This document shows positions 33,930 through 44,910 of a DNA stretch of 64,000 bases, one piece after another. The first letter of the stretch is position 1. The number at the start of each line of letters is the position of its first letter. The notes under the pieces are model-generated. The model had not been told where the DNA came from. It saw nothing but the letters and a program-made list of their open reading frames with translations, and searched no databases. The DNA is from Gonocerus acuteangulatus (lineage: Eukaryota > Arthropoda > Insecta > Hemiptera > Coreidae), in NCBI GenBank assembly GCA_946811695.1, contig OX328123.1, forward strand, positions 33,697,373 through 33,761,372, given 5' to 3'. Made by a program: the position numbers and the translations under genes.

Positions 33930-35122
33930 GAAGAGAGAATTTTAAAGTTTCACTTTAAATTTGCCTTTGGAGAGAATAGTGGTGGAAAGTCCTTTGACAA
34001 ATCAACGACCATTGCTGCTAGGAAAAATAAATAACTAATAATCATAAAGAAATCAATAATAAAATTATAAAGTAATTGTAATGTTTATCTTTAAATACTA
34101 TGTAGGTCGGGACAACATATTTATGAACCATCATTTAAGGTATTAAAAAAAATCGATGTACAAATTAACTAAATAAATGGCGAAGTAATATAAAATACTA
34201 CTGATTACTTTAGTAAATATAGGCAAATGTTAACGAATAAATAAATTAATAAAATAAAATACAGAACATTGTTCAGTCAGAAATGTGGCTGTTAATGATA
34301 GCCAGTGAGTCAACAAGAATTGATTCAGCTATATTCTTAGTTTGTCTTCGCTGATTCCCAGTATCCGTAAGAAAGCAGCGTCTCGTTGGAAATGGAACCT
34401 CCGAAAACCGAACCGTATTTCTTTTACTATTTATTACTTTGTTCCATAACTCTTCCGGAATATTAAAACAAAAATAAAAATTACACATGTGGGTTATTAA
34501 ATTTAATTTTTTTTTATATAATTGTTTGATTTTTTTTAGCGGTAATGGATTACCCTCTGCCAGTAAGTCGTGTTTTTTTATGTAGTAAATTCGAACGAGT
34601 ATGGAAGTGTTTGAAATACCTTTCTTTCGACGGAAGTAGTTTTAATTGATTTAGTCTGCGTTGTACGTTCCTTATTGAGTGCAGTTTAGCTGTATATTGA
34701 TTTTAATTGGTAAGTTTTGTCAACAATCGACGTGAACCATTTCGAATTTGGTTTTAGATGAGTCAGTAAAAGTGCACAACGTCTCACTATTGCACCCGCA
34801 TTATTGAATTTACTAGATTTGTGTAAATTACGATAGAAGTTGGTTATGCCTTTTAGTATTTTCATAGTGCCAAGTCAAAATTTAAGTTCTTAAGTCTCCG
34901 TGACTATCAGTGACTGTGTTTGAGAAAATTACAGTTTCGGTTATATAATGGGGAATCGTCTAAGGCTCGATCAAATTGTTCTTCCCAGTCTCTAGCTCTA
35001 AGATAAATTGGTATTTATATAGGCTACTCTTACTATCAATAGGTGAGAACTGCAAAACAGTCATGAGTGATTTTTTAATTCCTAATAATAGTCCACCAAT
35101 AGCTCTACCAAATGTTCTCTTT

Positions 35123-35126
<4 letters not shown>
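33930..35126. other. No supported gene
   Basis: AT-rich sequence. The minus frame at 34273-34488 has no recognised motif. Confidence 0.45.
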
Positions 35127-35163
<37 letters not shown>

Positions 35164-35353
35164 TAAATTCTAATCTTAGATTGCAGGCACCAAAGTATTT
35201 ATTGTAACCCTGAAAATGGTCCTCTGTTACATGTGTTTCATAGAGTGCAAATATTTTGAAACTTTCACTGTATTGATTGGTATTATTGATACTTATTATT
35301 AACTTACATGACCGAACGTGATATTTGATTGGAGGTTTATGGCATACCATCAA
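35127..35353 (-). pseudogene. Possible retroposed fragment with A tail
   Basis: A 36-base T run (35127-35162) on the plus strand would be the A tail of a minus-strand insertion. The adjacent minus frame reads FKIFALYETHVTEDHFQGYN, which faintly resembles the 'ETH/ETW' segment of LINE endonucleases. Weak evidence. It could equally be unrelated. Confidence 0.25.
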
Positions 35354-35514
35354 TCAGAATGGACCGATTTTGTTGGGTTTTACAATATATGAATGAATGA
35401 ATGAATAAAGATGTTTATTTTACGTATAAACCAAATACAAAATATATCAATATTATTCAAATAAAAACTCGAGCGCACTAAAGATTTTATCTTCGTTACT
35501 TCGTGGTATAGATT

Positions 35515-35715
35515 CAGTATCCTAGATCGTCCCTAGGCCAACCCATATACTAATAAATTTATTTATGGGTACCAGCAAAGGGGAAAATCAAGCGGCCTGA
35601 TCATAGTACTGCCCACACGATGTCCCTAGTTTGCCGTACAGTCAAAAATCAGATACCTCTACACTATCTCTAGACCCTTGTGGCTTCTCACGGTTCTGAC
35701 TGATCATAGGTGGCT
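35515..35715 (+). mobile_element. Diverged SINE fragment (family of 52.4 and 58.1 kb)
   Basis: Body blocks such as CCCTAGGCCAACCCA, GGGGAAAATCAAGCGGCCTG, ATCATAGTACTGCCCACAC and CCCTAGTTTGCCGTACAGTC match the two complete copies in order. The tRNA-like head is missing and divergence is about 20-25 percent by eye, so this is an older insertion. Confidence 0.7.
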
Positions 35716-35719
35716 TCCA

Positions 35720-36063
35720 CCTTTCGGAGATGATTTCTAGTGGTTCATTAATGATACAGTAATTAGTTTAATATCATTTTTACTTAGCTATTCATAAAAG
35801 ATAATTGGTCAAAATTCTGACGCGGAAACATTTTAAAACGAGGCAATATCATTAACCGAGCCATGAGTTAAGTTTTGATGGAGACCCTTGTGTGACCCCA
35901 CGACCCTTGGGTCCACCTGTGTCCTCAGTAAATAGAAGTAATTACTTTCGAGACTCACCACGGCTTGCAACGCCACAGATCAGAATTTCAAAATTTACGT
36001 ACTTGTTATTGTAAGAAATGTCAAAAAACCGAACATTTAACATTTATTTTATAGGTATAAATG
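35720..36063. other. No supported gene
   Basis: Nothing recognised between the SINE fragment and the piggyBac-like element. Confidence 0.45.
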
Positions 36064-36067
36064 TTAA

Positions 36068-37002
36068 CCCTGGAATCACAACATGATGAAGCTGTTACAA
36101 ATCTCACAACGTGGGGTCATATAAGACCCCATCTAGTCTTTCGGAATTCTTTTACAAATTGGGTGTTAGGTTTCTGAAATGGTATTTTAAGATGACTACC
36201 ATGTATAATATAACAATTTATAACCAAATAATCTTATTTAATTGTAAAATGGGGGAGTGGGAAATCAAACATCAAAATACCACAAATTTAGTCATAAGTT
36301 TATTTGAATATTTGTCTTCTGAATATCACAATTAAATATAACGTTTTCTCCTATAATATTTTGTCGTTATGACTGCTAGAATAAAAAAATACTATGATAT
36401 GTAAAATTGGTTTAAAAGGGGGGAAAATATAGTGACTTGAATGCATGCACATTATAATGATCAAAAAAAATAAAAATATTGTTATTCATTTATACATTTT
36501 TCAGATATACTTTGCCTGTGTTTAGCACGCAGACTCTTACTATACTTTGCACAATGTGTTACAGCTTTCCTGTCTTTTTTACGATCAAAAACACCACATC
36601 GTATATATGGCCATCCTCTTTTTCACTCGTATCACATACTTCACCCGCTTCACTGTCTTCACTATCCAAAACGTCTCTAAACTCTCTGTTTTTCTCTTCT
36701 ACAATTTGCCAAAGCAACTCATTGTGAATTTCATCTTTAATGCAAAATAATTTATCGTTAAATATAGTACATTCGATAAATAAAAATATTCCATAAACCA
36801 CAACGTGGGGTCGCCCGTGACCCAATGGCTTTATATACGTTCAGAGGGATAGGAATGAGAAAAGCCTGACTCTCTATTATGATCACCTTGTCAGGACAGG
36901 AAGGTACAGGATCGGACATGTTAAACAGCTCGAATGTGTAGGAAATAACAAATATTTTCAGAACTCAGGGGTCACGGGTGACCCCACGTTGTGATTCCAA
37001 GG
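36068..37002. mobile_element. Decayed piggyBac element
   Basis: TTAA flanks both ends (36064-36067 and 37003-37006). The ends are CCCTGGAATCACAAC and the complement GTTGTGATTCCAAGG. A subterminal motif ACAACGTGGGGTC recurs near 36105, 36798 and, inverted, 36980. These are piggyBac features. The inside is internally deleted, with only an N-terminal transposase-like frame at 36559-36825. Confidence 0.8.
36559..36825 (-). pseudogene. piggyBac transposase N-terminal relic
   Basis: An 88-codon frame rich in acidic residues (LDSEDSEAGEVCDTSEKEDG), as found in the disordered N-terminus of piggyBac-type transposases. The catalytic DDD domain is absent. Identification leans on position inside the TTAA-flanked element more than on sequence. 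Confidence 0.45.
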
Positions 37003-37129
37003 TTAAATGTTAGGTAGTTGAGAAGTATGCCAGGAAGACAAGGCTTATAATACAGTGTGTAAAAAAAAAGTAAGGAAATGGAATAAATAAATGAAATATT
37101 TGTGGTTTGAGGTTTTTTTTTATAAATAA

Positions 37130-37395
37130 ACTTGACCTCAGAATTGAAGATCTCAGTGCCAAAGTGACTAACCCACAATTAGAAACAGCTAAGAAAATTG
37201 GAATTAAAGTTAAGAAGAATCTGAAAAAAAGTGTTGGTGACAGAAATGATTTTAATTGGTCCTATTAAAATCATTTCTGTGCCCAACACTATTTTTTCCC
37301 CATCTTCTTCTTACCTTTAACTCCAATTTTCCCAGTTATTTCTAATTTTGGGTTAGTCACCTTTGGAGCTTAGCCCTTCAATTGTCTTTTAGGGA
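37130..37395. mobile_element. Near-perfect foldback with a 7-base loop
   Basis: Arms of about 125 bp (37130-37255 and 37262-37395) pair across a loop TGGTCCT. Shared blocks include AAAATTGGAATTAAAGTTAA with CTTTAACTCCAATTTTCC, and GTGACTAACCCA with TGGGTTAGTCAC. Arm differences are scattered point changes. Likely a hairpin MITE or an inverted duplication. Confidence 0.8.
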
Positions 37396-37577
37396 AAAGA
37401 AGAATAGGAGGTAAAACTCGAAAAACACGGAGCAAATGGCTGACAAATATTTATATGTATATACATACATGTATGGATATATATATATATATATATATAT
37501 GTAGTCAGGTGTACTAATGGATTATCACCACCTCAGTTTTCTTCTACCTGTTTAAGAGAGAGTACGTGTGATTGTTA

Positions 37578-37616
37578 GCGCGGTTCCTCCCTCCCTTCAT
37601 AGGGAGGAACCCCGCT
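37578..37616. repeat. GC-rich hairpin
   Basis: GCGGTTCCTCCCT pairs with AGGGAGGAACCCCGC around a short loop (one bulge). It stands out in AT-rich DNA. No associated gene. Confidence 0.7.
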
Positions 37617-37740
37617 TATTTTTTATGTTGTGGCGGTTTCTGTGAATTAGTATTTTTTTAAAAATCATGCTGCATGGAACTCAACTCACGGAAGTGGAGA
37701 AGCAAAGAATTATGGACCTAAATAAATAATTAAAACTTTT

Positions 37741-37766
37741 CGTAATATATATGTATATATATATAT

Positions 37767-37815
<49 letters not shown>

Positions 37816-37862
37816 TTTGAACGGCCCTGCTTCTGAAGGCCTAATAAATGTGAAACGTTGAG
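37741..37862 (+). repeat. TA array with a decayed hammerhead-like block
   Basis: After a TA array (to 37811) the sequence GGCCCTGCTTCTGAAGGCCT and then GTGAAACGTTGAGG resembles the 30.7-kb motif, but CTGATGA is interrupted. Same association of TA array and motif as elsewhere in the window. Confidence 0.45.
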
Positions 37863-38059
37863 GTTCCACGCAGGTTGTTCGTGTGGGCGTTACGTTTTCT
37901 GCGTAAAGGAAGACAGGGAACTCGTTGAAATTACTGATTATTTACGTTCAGGGGCATGTACTTTCTAAGAGTTCTTCTATGTTTAATATCCAAACAGTAA
38001 GGACGATTAGAAAAGATAAATAAGCTAACAGGAGAAGCAATTTTTTGAATTTAATATTG

Positions 38060-38270
38060 TCCGGAAGTTGGGACATTAGGAGGATCCACAGCCCTGGTTA
38101 AGTAGCTAGCCATTGCTTTGATGACCGCCTCCTCGTGAACGGTAGCGGGTGCTAAACGAGTGTAACACACGCCTAGCACATCAAGACCCTGGTTTTTCTG
38201 CCTGGAATCGAACCTTGATCTAGGGCGGAGGGTGCTAAAGCTTGCTGCTAACTAGAAGCTGATTGCTGCA
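38060..38270 (-). mobile_element. tRNA-derived SINE-like unit
   Basis: On the minus strand a perfect B box GGTTCGATTCC (38204-38214) follows an A-box-like TAGTTAGCAGCAAGC at the right spacing. The downstream body is GC-richer than its surroundings and does not match the other SINE families here. Cloverleaf pairing is poor, so it is not a tRNA gene. Confidence 0.55.
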
Positions 38271-38274
38271 AAAA

Positions 38275-40620
38275 CATCCCTAACCAGCCTCTGTTTCCGG
38301 CGACGTTCCTGTCCTCACGCGACGAGGCCTCAACATCCTGCTCCTTCCAAGCCATTGGTTCATCACGAAGTGTCGGCATCCTTTTACTAACGAGAACCAA
38401 AAGTATAGAAAACGACCTCCCCGACCCAATCTCATAATAATAAACCACATCACCGTTGATAACACACGTGTTTATTTGATTTAGGTAAATTTATCTATCC
38501 AAATTCTCGGCTATAATAAACAGCTTCATGTATCAAAGAAGTATTTCCGTAATTTTTTTTTTGTGTGCTTCGACTAATAGGGTCTTTACACCAGTTTTTA
38601 CGTAAAGTAATCGATATTATCAAAAACATGTTAAATATATATGTTTTTCATTGATTCGACTCTTTTAATGTGGTTAATGCAGGCATTGAGTCAGTGTAGA
38701 ATAAATCCGAGTTTAAAATAAATTCACAGGTTCGATCACCGAAGTTGAGGAACTACAACGGATCTTATATTACTTGTTGAATACTCGTGCTTCGACAGGG
38801 CAGATAAGTAGTTATTTTATAGCGTTAAATAATGTATCATCGAAATTAACGCTACTATATAATTTTGTGCAGTTTATTATAGCACGGTTCCCGTCATACT
38901 ATATGTTATTCATAAATTGATAAGTAATCAAAGTATAATGTTTCTTGACACTGGCGCGCTACGGACCAGAGTCAACAGGTAACTTAAAGATAACCCGTTA
39001 TCTATAGGTTACCAGTAACAGGAGTTTAACCAGTACATGTTGAAATTCGTTGTCAATAAAAAATATACATTAAAATTTAAAAATTTATGTTTCCAAGATG
39101 TCATTTGGAACCACCCATTATATTCGCCAGCATTACCAAGAATGTTGTGATTAGGGATGCTGATGGGTGAGGAGGCTGTGCAAGGGTTCGGGATATTATT
39201 ACCTCGGATGGACCATCACCTGGTATAGCGTAAACTCTATGAGGGACAAAATCACATTTTATTTCTAGTAATTCATGATCTGCCATCATAGTTGAAATTA
39301 AGCGCAAATATAAATAATTTTATGAAATAGATACAGTACGGTAACAGCTGACCTGTTATCCTCCTAGCAACACATGCTGCCTAGGCGTGTATGCTCTCGT
39401 TAAAACCAACTAAAAATTCAAACCCTTCTAAAAATAATTAAAAATTTTAATATAAAAAAAACCTTTTTAAGTCCATGCAAAATTTCAAATTTTCACTCAA
39501 ATCGTTTGGGCTGGGCGATGATAGGTCAGTGAGTGAGTGAGTGGTATTTGACAAATATATAGTAAGCTGCGATAGAGCCTTTGAATTTTAATTTTTCATT
39601 TTCAAATTACATAGTTTTCAGTATTTATTAATAGTAGAAATGAATGTTAATTCGAAATCCGAGATTCATTACCATTATTAACTTAAATATTTATAAAATC
39701 TAATTCTTGTTCATAATGTTTACTTGAATTTATAATATAATTTGACTGCACGAAGGAATCAAGAAACGGTGGAACTCCCGCTAGAAAAGCATTCCGAGAG
39801 GAGTAGTCCTTACAAGATTCCGAATAGGACCCACTCTCACTATAAACTTACTAAATTGCACATAAGACAATAATACATCAACTTACAAAAACGGACTACC
39901 TAAAGTGAAAAACTTTAACATATCAGAAAATATGCATTTTTTTTTTTTTTTTTACGAATGCTAGATCTTGCAGAGAAGCTGTCTTTAAATTTCCGATTGT
40001 ACTTTTAACTGGTTTACTAATTCTTTCATTCACTTTTATATAACACGAGTGAACAAAAAAGGCACAAAAGAATTAATATTTTTTGATCAAATTATTGATT
40101 ATATGTTGTTTCTTTATGTCCTGATAGAGCAGGCTTCAATCATCTCCTCTTCTACTCCACTGTTCATATCACCAACCTCTGTCTCCAATAGATTTCAGGC
40201 GTTCCAGAGTGCTGCCAAACCAGACAATATGTGTATATGTAATACATGTATTATTAATATATATTATTGTTTATGACGATTGTTATATTATTAGAGACAT
40301 ATTGGAAATTTCCAATTCACTGATTCATATTCGTATACACACATTAGGGATGTTAGCTTTTCAAAAAATGGCATTAGCCCTAGTAAATAATAATTTAAAA
40401 TTGAATGGCCAACTAAATTATTTTTTTTAAATCTTTAAATTATATTATATTGAAACTCGTTGGTAGTTAATACAAAAATCAGAACACAATTAACCTCTAA
40501 ATCACTTTAGCATTCAACTACTGTTAGTAAATCTTTTTTTTTTTTTTTTCTGAGGGAACTGTTCTCGACGGTTACGCCATCTGCAAATTCACGTGTTTCA
40601 CGTATCGTGTTGTTTCTTTT
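38275..40620. other. No supported gene
   Basis: AT-rich DNA with T runs at 39938-39952 and 40532-40548. Open frames at 39101-39307 (minus) and 40049-40276 (plus) have no recognised motif or splice context. Confidence 0.45.
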
Positions 40621-40621
40621 T

Positions 40622-40652
<31 letters not shown>

Positions 40653-41065
40653 TCTTTATTTGAAAATTATACAATACAATAACATATTTTTTATAATTCT
40701 TTTGTTCATGATAGAGTAATGATGTATCGGTAGGGAAAAAAAAGCCCAGAGGCCAAAACCTATTAGCTAGAAATTTACAGAAATATTTACATTTGATTTT
40801 TTGTATGGCTATTTACAATATTTACATTTGTAATGTTTACATTTTACAGGCTTAGTTTACAACAGGTCTCTTGGCCATTTGCGCTTAAGGCGACGGTGAG
40901 GGTTACCGGGAATGGAGGATGAGGATAACTTATTGATTAGGGGATTGTCGTGACCAGGCAAACGGGAGTGGAAGTTAAAGTATCGGGTTTTGGATAGGGT
41001 CTGGACAAAGGGGATTTCTAGGTCGTTAAGGATAGTGAGGTTTGAGACATAGAATGGAGCATTGA

Positions 41066-43552
41066 CTATTTTACGGAGTATTTTGGATTGGAGAGATTGG
41101 ATTCTAAGGATATTGGATCGCTTGGCACACCCCAGACTTCCAAGCCATACGTCCAGGTGGGTTGGAGAATTGTAGTGTATCTCCGTCTCTTGTTCTGTAA
41201 AGATAATTTTGAGTGAGTGTCTAGTAGTCTGTTTAGTAGTCGAAGACGTCTGTTTGTTTCCTGTCTTTTCTTTTGTATGTGTTGGCTCCAGGTAAGTCGT
41301 TTGTCAAGGGTAAGTCCTAGGTAGGTAACTTGGGTTTTTTCACAGATTTCACTTTGGTAAAGATTGACAGGAGGGCATTTGGATCGTCGAAGAGTGAATG
41401 TTATGTGGGAGGATTTTTCAGGGTTGACTTTAATCCGCCATTTTATGAACCATGGTTCAAGCAGTTGGAGATGGGATTGAAGGTGTTTGGACGCAAGTAT
41501 AGGATCAGAATTGGACAAGAGGATGGCTGTATCGTCAGCAAAAGTGAAGAGTCTTGTGGAATCATGGGTGGGCATGTCCGCAGAGTACACAAGGAATAAG
41601 ATAGGACTTAGGATGCCACCTTGTGGAACACCAGCAAGCTGAGGAAAGAAGGAAGACAGAGATGATCCGAACGATACGTTGAATGATCTGTCGGAAAGAT
41701 AGGAATTTATTATTAGGTAATAGGTTGAGGGGAGGATTTTTTCGAGTTTGAAAAGCAAGCCCTGGTGCCACACCCGATCAAATGCTTGAGCGATATCAAG
41801 GAATACACCAGAGCAATACTTCTTTTGCTCAAAGGAAGAGGATATTGAGTCAACTATTCTATGAAATTGGTGAATCGTGGAATGGGATATTCGAAACCCA
41901 AATTGGTGGGAAGGGAGGCAGGGTTCAAGAATTGGGATTAGACGTTTAAGGAGAAGCTTTTCCAGGATTTTTCCCATAATGGGAAGGAGGGAGATCGGGC
42001 GATAGGACGAAGGATAATTTGCAGGTTTTTTGGGTTTGTGGATCATTTTAATGGTTGATAATTTCCAGGAGTTGGGAAAGTAGGTTGTTCTGAGGACTGC
42101 GTTATATATATAGGTTAGGAATAGGATAGCTTTTTTAGGTAGGCGTTTAAGGATTAAGGGGGTGATAAGATCGGGTCCTGGTGCCTTGCAGATTTTTAGT
42201 TTGTGGACAGCTAAGGATACTTCATGAGGATGAAAGGAAGAAGGAGGAGGAGAAAGCGGTAAGGCTGAATCTAGGAATTCTTCTACATTTGAAGAATGGA
42301 TAGGGTTTTGAATGGATTCGTGGGGACGGAATACTTGGGAAAGGTGGGATGCAAAAGTTTTGGAAATTTCGGTATCTGTTTTAGCCCAGCTGTTATCATC
42401 TCGACGGAGAGGATGTGATGGATTGGGGTGGGATAGAATTCGTTTAGTGGCTGTCCATAGGGATTTGTCGTCGGGAGTAAGTTGTTGAGTGTATTCAGCG
42501 AATTTGTTGTTAAAGTGTTTGTGTAGTTCGTATTGTAGTTGTCTAGTCAGTTGGTTAAGGCGTGTCTTGTCAGATGGATATCGTGTGGTTTGCCATATTC
42601 TTCTGGCTCTGTTTTTTTCGGTTCGAAGGAATTGTATCTGGTCGGGGAAATAGGTTACTGGAGGTGATCTGTGAGGGCATTTCTTAGTGGAAATAAGGAG
42701 TCCAGTCTGAATTTCTGTAGTCAGTTTGTTTATGGCCCCAATATCATGTTTAGCCTTAAGAGGGATGTTTAGGTTTAGAGAGGAATTCAGGGAGGATTGA
42801 AATGAGCACCAATCAACTGGGCCGTTGATGAGGGATGGGCGGTGAGGACGAGTGAAAAGGTTAGGATCAATGTTAAAGGAAAGCAATATAGGGCTGTGAT
42901 CAGAGGATAAATCAAATAGGTTGGAAATATGGAAAGGAATGTGTCTGACACCATTTGTAATGAAATAATCCACAATATCAGGAGATTTGGATCTGGAAGT
43001 GGGCCAATAGGATGGGTTGGGAGGAGAAATGATGTCCAGATGGTGGGAGTGGATGGTGTGGCAAAAAAGGTTTCCTCGAGAGTTGGAGGTTCGACATCCA
43101 AATTCGGGATGTTTGGCATTGTAATCCCCTCCTGCAATAAATCGGGGACCTAAAGAGGAGAAGAAGGAATTGAGGACGGAAGGAGAGACTGCTTTATTGG
43201 GTGGACAATAAGCAGAAGAAATGGTTATTGGAACGTGGGAAGAGGATTGGAGGGTAACTGTGGTACTCTGCAGACATTCCAAGGCAATAGGTGTAGGATC
43301 AGGATAGTGGGAAATGGAGGATTTGATTAGGATGGCAGTACCTCCGTGAGCAGTCCCGTCTGGGTGGTCCGTTCTGTATGTCCTATATCCAGTAATGTAG
43401 AAATGTAGTCGGTTGGTCAAGTGAGTTTCTGTAATCAGAGCAGCGTCAATGTTTTTGTCTTGAAGTAAGTGAGTCAGTTCGTCTTTGTGGGCTGGAAGTC
43501 CATTGGCGTTCCAAAGGAGGATTGAGAGGGATTTAAAGGAAGGCGCAGTCAT
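41066..43552 (-). CDS. Jockey-type LINE ORF2: AP endonuclease and reverse transcriptase
   Basis: The 828-codon frame begins with an AP-type endonuclease: WNANG (about residue 14), ITETHL, GGDYNAKHPEFGC and SSDHSPILL, the metal and phosphate-binding motifs. The reverse transcriptase follows: motif A FLDIAQAFDRVWHQ, motif B AGVPQGGILSPILF, motif C FADDTAIL. The protein nicks target DNA and copies the element RNA there. Its ATG overlaps the ORF1 stop as ATGA (43549-43552), suggesting stop-restart translation. Near 41130 (a CCCC run on the plus strand) one base is missing relative to the family: after VWG the original frame continues in another register down to a TAA at 40857-40859, so about 90 C-terminal residues are displaced. 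No RNase H domain, as is usual for jockey. Confidence 0.9.
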   Translation of the reverse strand: MTAPSFKSLSILLWNANGLPAHKDELTHLLQDKNIDAALITETHLTNRLHFYITGYRTYRTDHPDGTAHGGTAILIKSSISHYPDPTPIALECLQSTTVTLQSSSHVPITISSAYCPPNKAVSPSVLNSFFSSLGPRFIAGGDYNAKHPEFGCRTSNSRGNLFCHTIHSHHLDIISPPNPSYWPTSRSKSPDIVDYFITNGVRHIPFHISNLFDLSSDHSPILLSFNIDPNLFTRPHRPSLINGPVDWCSFQSSLNSSLNLNIPLKAKHDIGAINKLTTEIQTGLLISTKKCPHRSPPVTYFPDQIQFLRTEKNRARRIWQTTRYPSDKTRLNQLTRQLQYELHKHFNNKFAEYTQQLTPDDKSLWTATKRILSHPNPSHPLRRDDNSWAKTDTEISKTFASHLSQVFRPHESIQNPIHSSNVEEFLDSALPLSPPPSSFHPHEVSLAVHKLKICKAPGPDLITPLILKRLPKKAILFLTYIYNAVLRTTYFPNSWKLSTIKMIHKPKKPANYPSSYRPISLLPIMGKILEKLLLKRLIPILEPCLPSHQFGFRISHSTIHQFHRIVDSISSSFEQKKYCSGVFLDIAQAFDRVWHQGLLFKLEKILPSTYYLIINSYLSDRSFNVSFGSSLSSFFPQLAGVPQGGILSPILFLVYSADMPTHDSTRLFTFADDTAILLSNSDPILASKHLQSHLQLLEPWFIKWRIKVNPEKSSHITFTLRRSKCPPVNLYQSEICEKTQVTYLGLTLDKRLTWSQHIQKKRQETNRRLRLLNRLLDTHSKLSLQNKRRRYTTILQPTWTYGLEVWGVPSDPISLESNLSNPKYSVK

Positions 43553-44910
43553 GGATGCAGGACAGACAGGATGCTGGTCACTTTGTGGAGGAGGTCAGTG
43601 AGGGGGGATATTAGGGCTTGGAGATTTTGTATTATTTGATTTAAGTTGACAAGGGCGGTTGTGATTGAGGAGAAGTCATGGGATGGTTTAGGTGGAGGAA
43701 TAGTAACCCTCGGGGGAGGTGGACAATGGGAGGCAGGTGTGGGAGCAGAGGTGGTTGTTGATGGCTTGGGAAGATTCGACCGGAAAGCAGAGGCGTGGGT
43801 TGTTCTTCCTGGATGTGGTTGACCGGAGGGCTGGGGCTGGTAGTCCACTGGAGGCTTCGGTAGGGGTGGAAAGGTTGAAGTGTCCTGGCTGGGTGCTGCT
43901 TGGGAGGTAGTTCTAGCAGGGCCACGTTGTCCACTCCTAGATCTTCTCCGCTTGACCAACTCCTGATAGGCGCTACAACCGCGGTAGTTAGCAGGATGGC
44001 CTTGGTGGCAGTTTATGCAAGTAGCTGGAGTGTCTCTGGTCTTTGAACACTCATTCGATAAATGAGGGCCCGCACACTTCACACACATTGGATTCACTCG
44101 ACAGAATTTCTTCGTGTGATTGTAGCTCTGCCATCTTGTACATTGTGGTATGTCCTCTTTTCTATGTGGTTCTTCCACTTTTATTGATGTAAACAGGAGA
44201 GTCTTGAGGGAAAATATGTCTCGGTTATTTGGTGCGGGTTTTAGGTTGATGAAGAATAGCGGGAGTGGAGTTCTTGTCGTTTTTTGTAGTACATTACAGG
44301 CATCTAAAACATGGAATCCTAGTTTTCCCAGTTCTGATATAATCATATCTTTTGGCGTTGTTGGATGTAGGTGCCTGATGACCACCCTGTATGGTTTATC
44401 TTCCTTAAATTGATATGTGTAGTATTCTATATTTTTGGCTTGAAGGAGTCTGACTATTTTTCTATAAGTTTCAGGATTTTTTGCTTGAATTGAAAATGCG
44501 TTTGTTTTAGATTTGCAAGTAAATGCTGTTTGGCCGACTTCTAATGCGATTGTGTTGCAGATGGCGAGGAAATCAATGTCTGGCTTTAAGTTTATGGGTG
44601 GAGGTTCACAGGAGTCGTTAAAGTCTTCCTGGTCCGGCTCGATATCTTCGTCTTGGTCTTGTGGGGCTAGCAGTTGGAATGAGTTGGGTGAGGTGAAGTC
44701 TGGCTGATATTGAACAGGTGGAGGTTGGCGGTAGGTCTGGCGGGTTGAGGAAGCACTTGATGAAGAGCCGTCAGTCTTGGCTTGTTTCTTTTTGTCTGGC
44801 GAAACATTCGGTGAAGTAAGGTCGGAACCCCTTGACCTCTTTGAAGTATGGGTGCTGGACTGAGTGGAGTTTTTTTTTGAATGGGATCCTTCCATGTTTT
44901 TGTTATCCAT
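43549..44910 (-). CDS. Jockey-type LINE ORF1: Gag-like protein with zinc knuckles
   Basis: 453 codons. The N-terminal third is Ser/Pro-rich and probably disordered. The middle has the fold that precedes the knuckles in this clade (YRVVIRHLHPTTPKDMIISE, then TRTPLPLFFINLKPAPNN, then IKVEEPHRKEDIPQC). Three Cys/His units follow: CTRWQSYNHTKKFC, CVKCAGPHLSNEC and CINCHQGHPANYRGC. In the first, the second Cys is replaced by Trp, so that knuckle probably does not bind zinc. The C-terminus is Pro-rich. Such proteins bind element RNA and bring the RNP to chromatin. It is translated just upstream of ORF2 with a 4-base overlap. Confidence 0.9.
   Translation of the reverse strand: MDNKNMEGSHSKKNSTQSSTHTSKRSRGSDLTSPNVSPDKKKQAKTDGSSSSASSTRQTYRQPPPVQYQPDFTSPNSFQLLAPQDQDEDIEPDQEDFNDSCEPPPINLKPDIDFLAICNTIALEVGQTAFTCKSKTNAFSIQAKNPETYRKIVRLLQAKNIEYYTYQFKEDKPYRVVIRHLHPTTPKDMIISELGKLGFHVLDACNVLQKTTRTPLPLFFINLKPAPNNRDIFSLKTLLFTSIKVEEPHRKEDIPQCTRWQSYNHTKKFCRVNPMCVKCAGPHLSNECSKTRDTPATCINCHQGHPANYRGCSAYQELVKRRRSRSGQRGPARTTSQAAPSQDTSTFPPLPKPPVDYQPQPSGQPHPGRTTHASAFRSNLPKPSTTTSAPTPASHCPPPPRVTIPPPKPSHDFSSITTALVNLNQIIQNLQALISPLTDLLHKVTSILSVLHP

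Noticed and set aside
40623..40647. T run as a possible intron pyrimidine tract
   Set aside because: It is the complement of the A tail of the jockey-type LINE, with AATAAA just upstream on the minus strand.
41330..41599. Plus-strand frame inside the LINE (also 42929-43153, 49991-50242, 51116-51586)
   Set aside because: Antisense shadows of the LINE ORFs.
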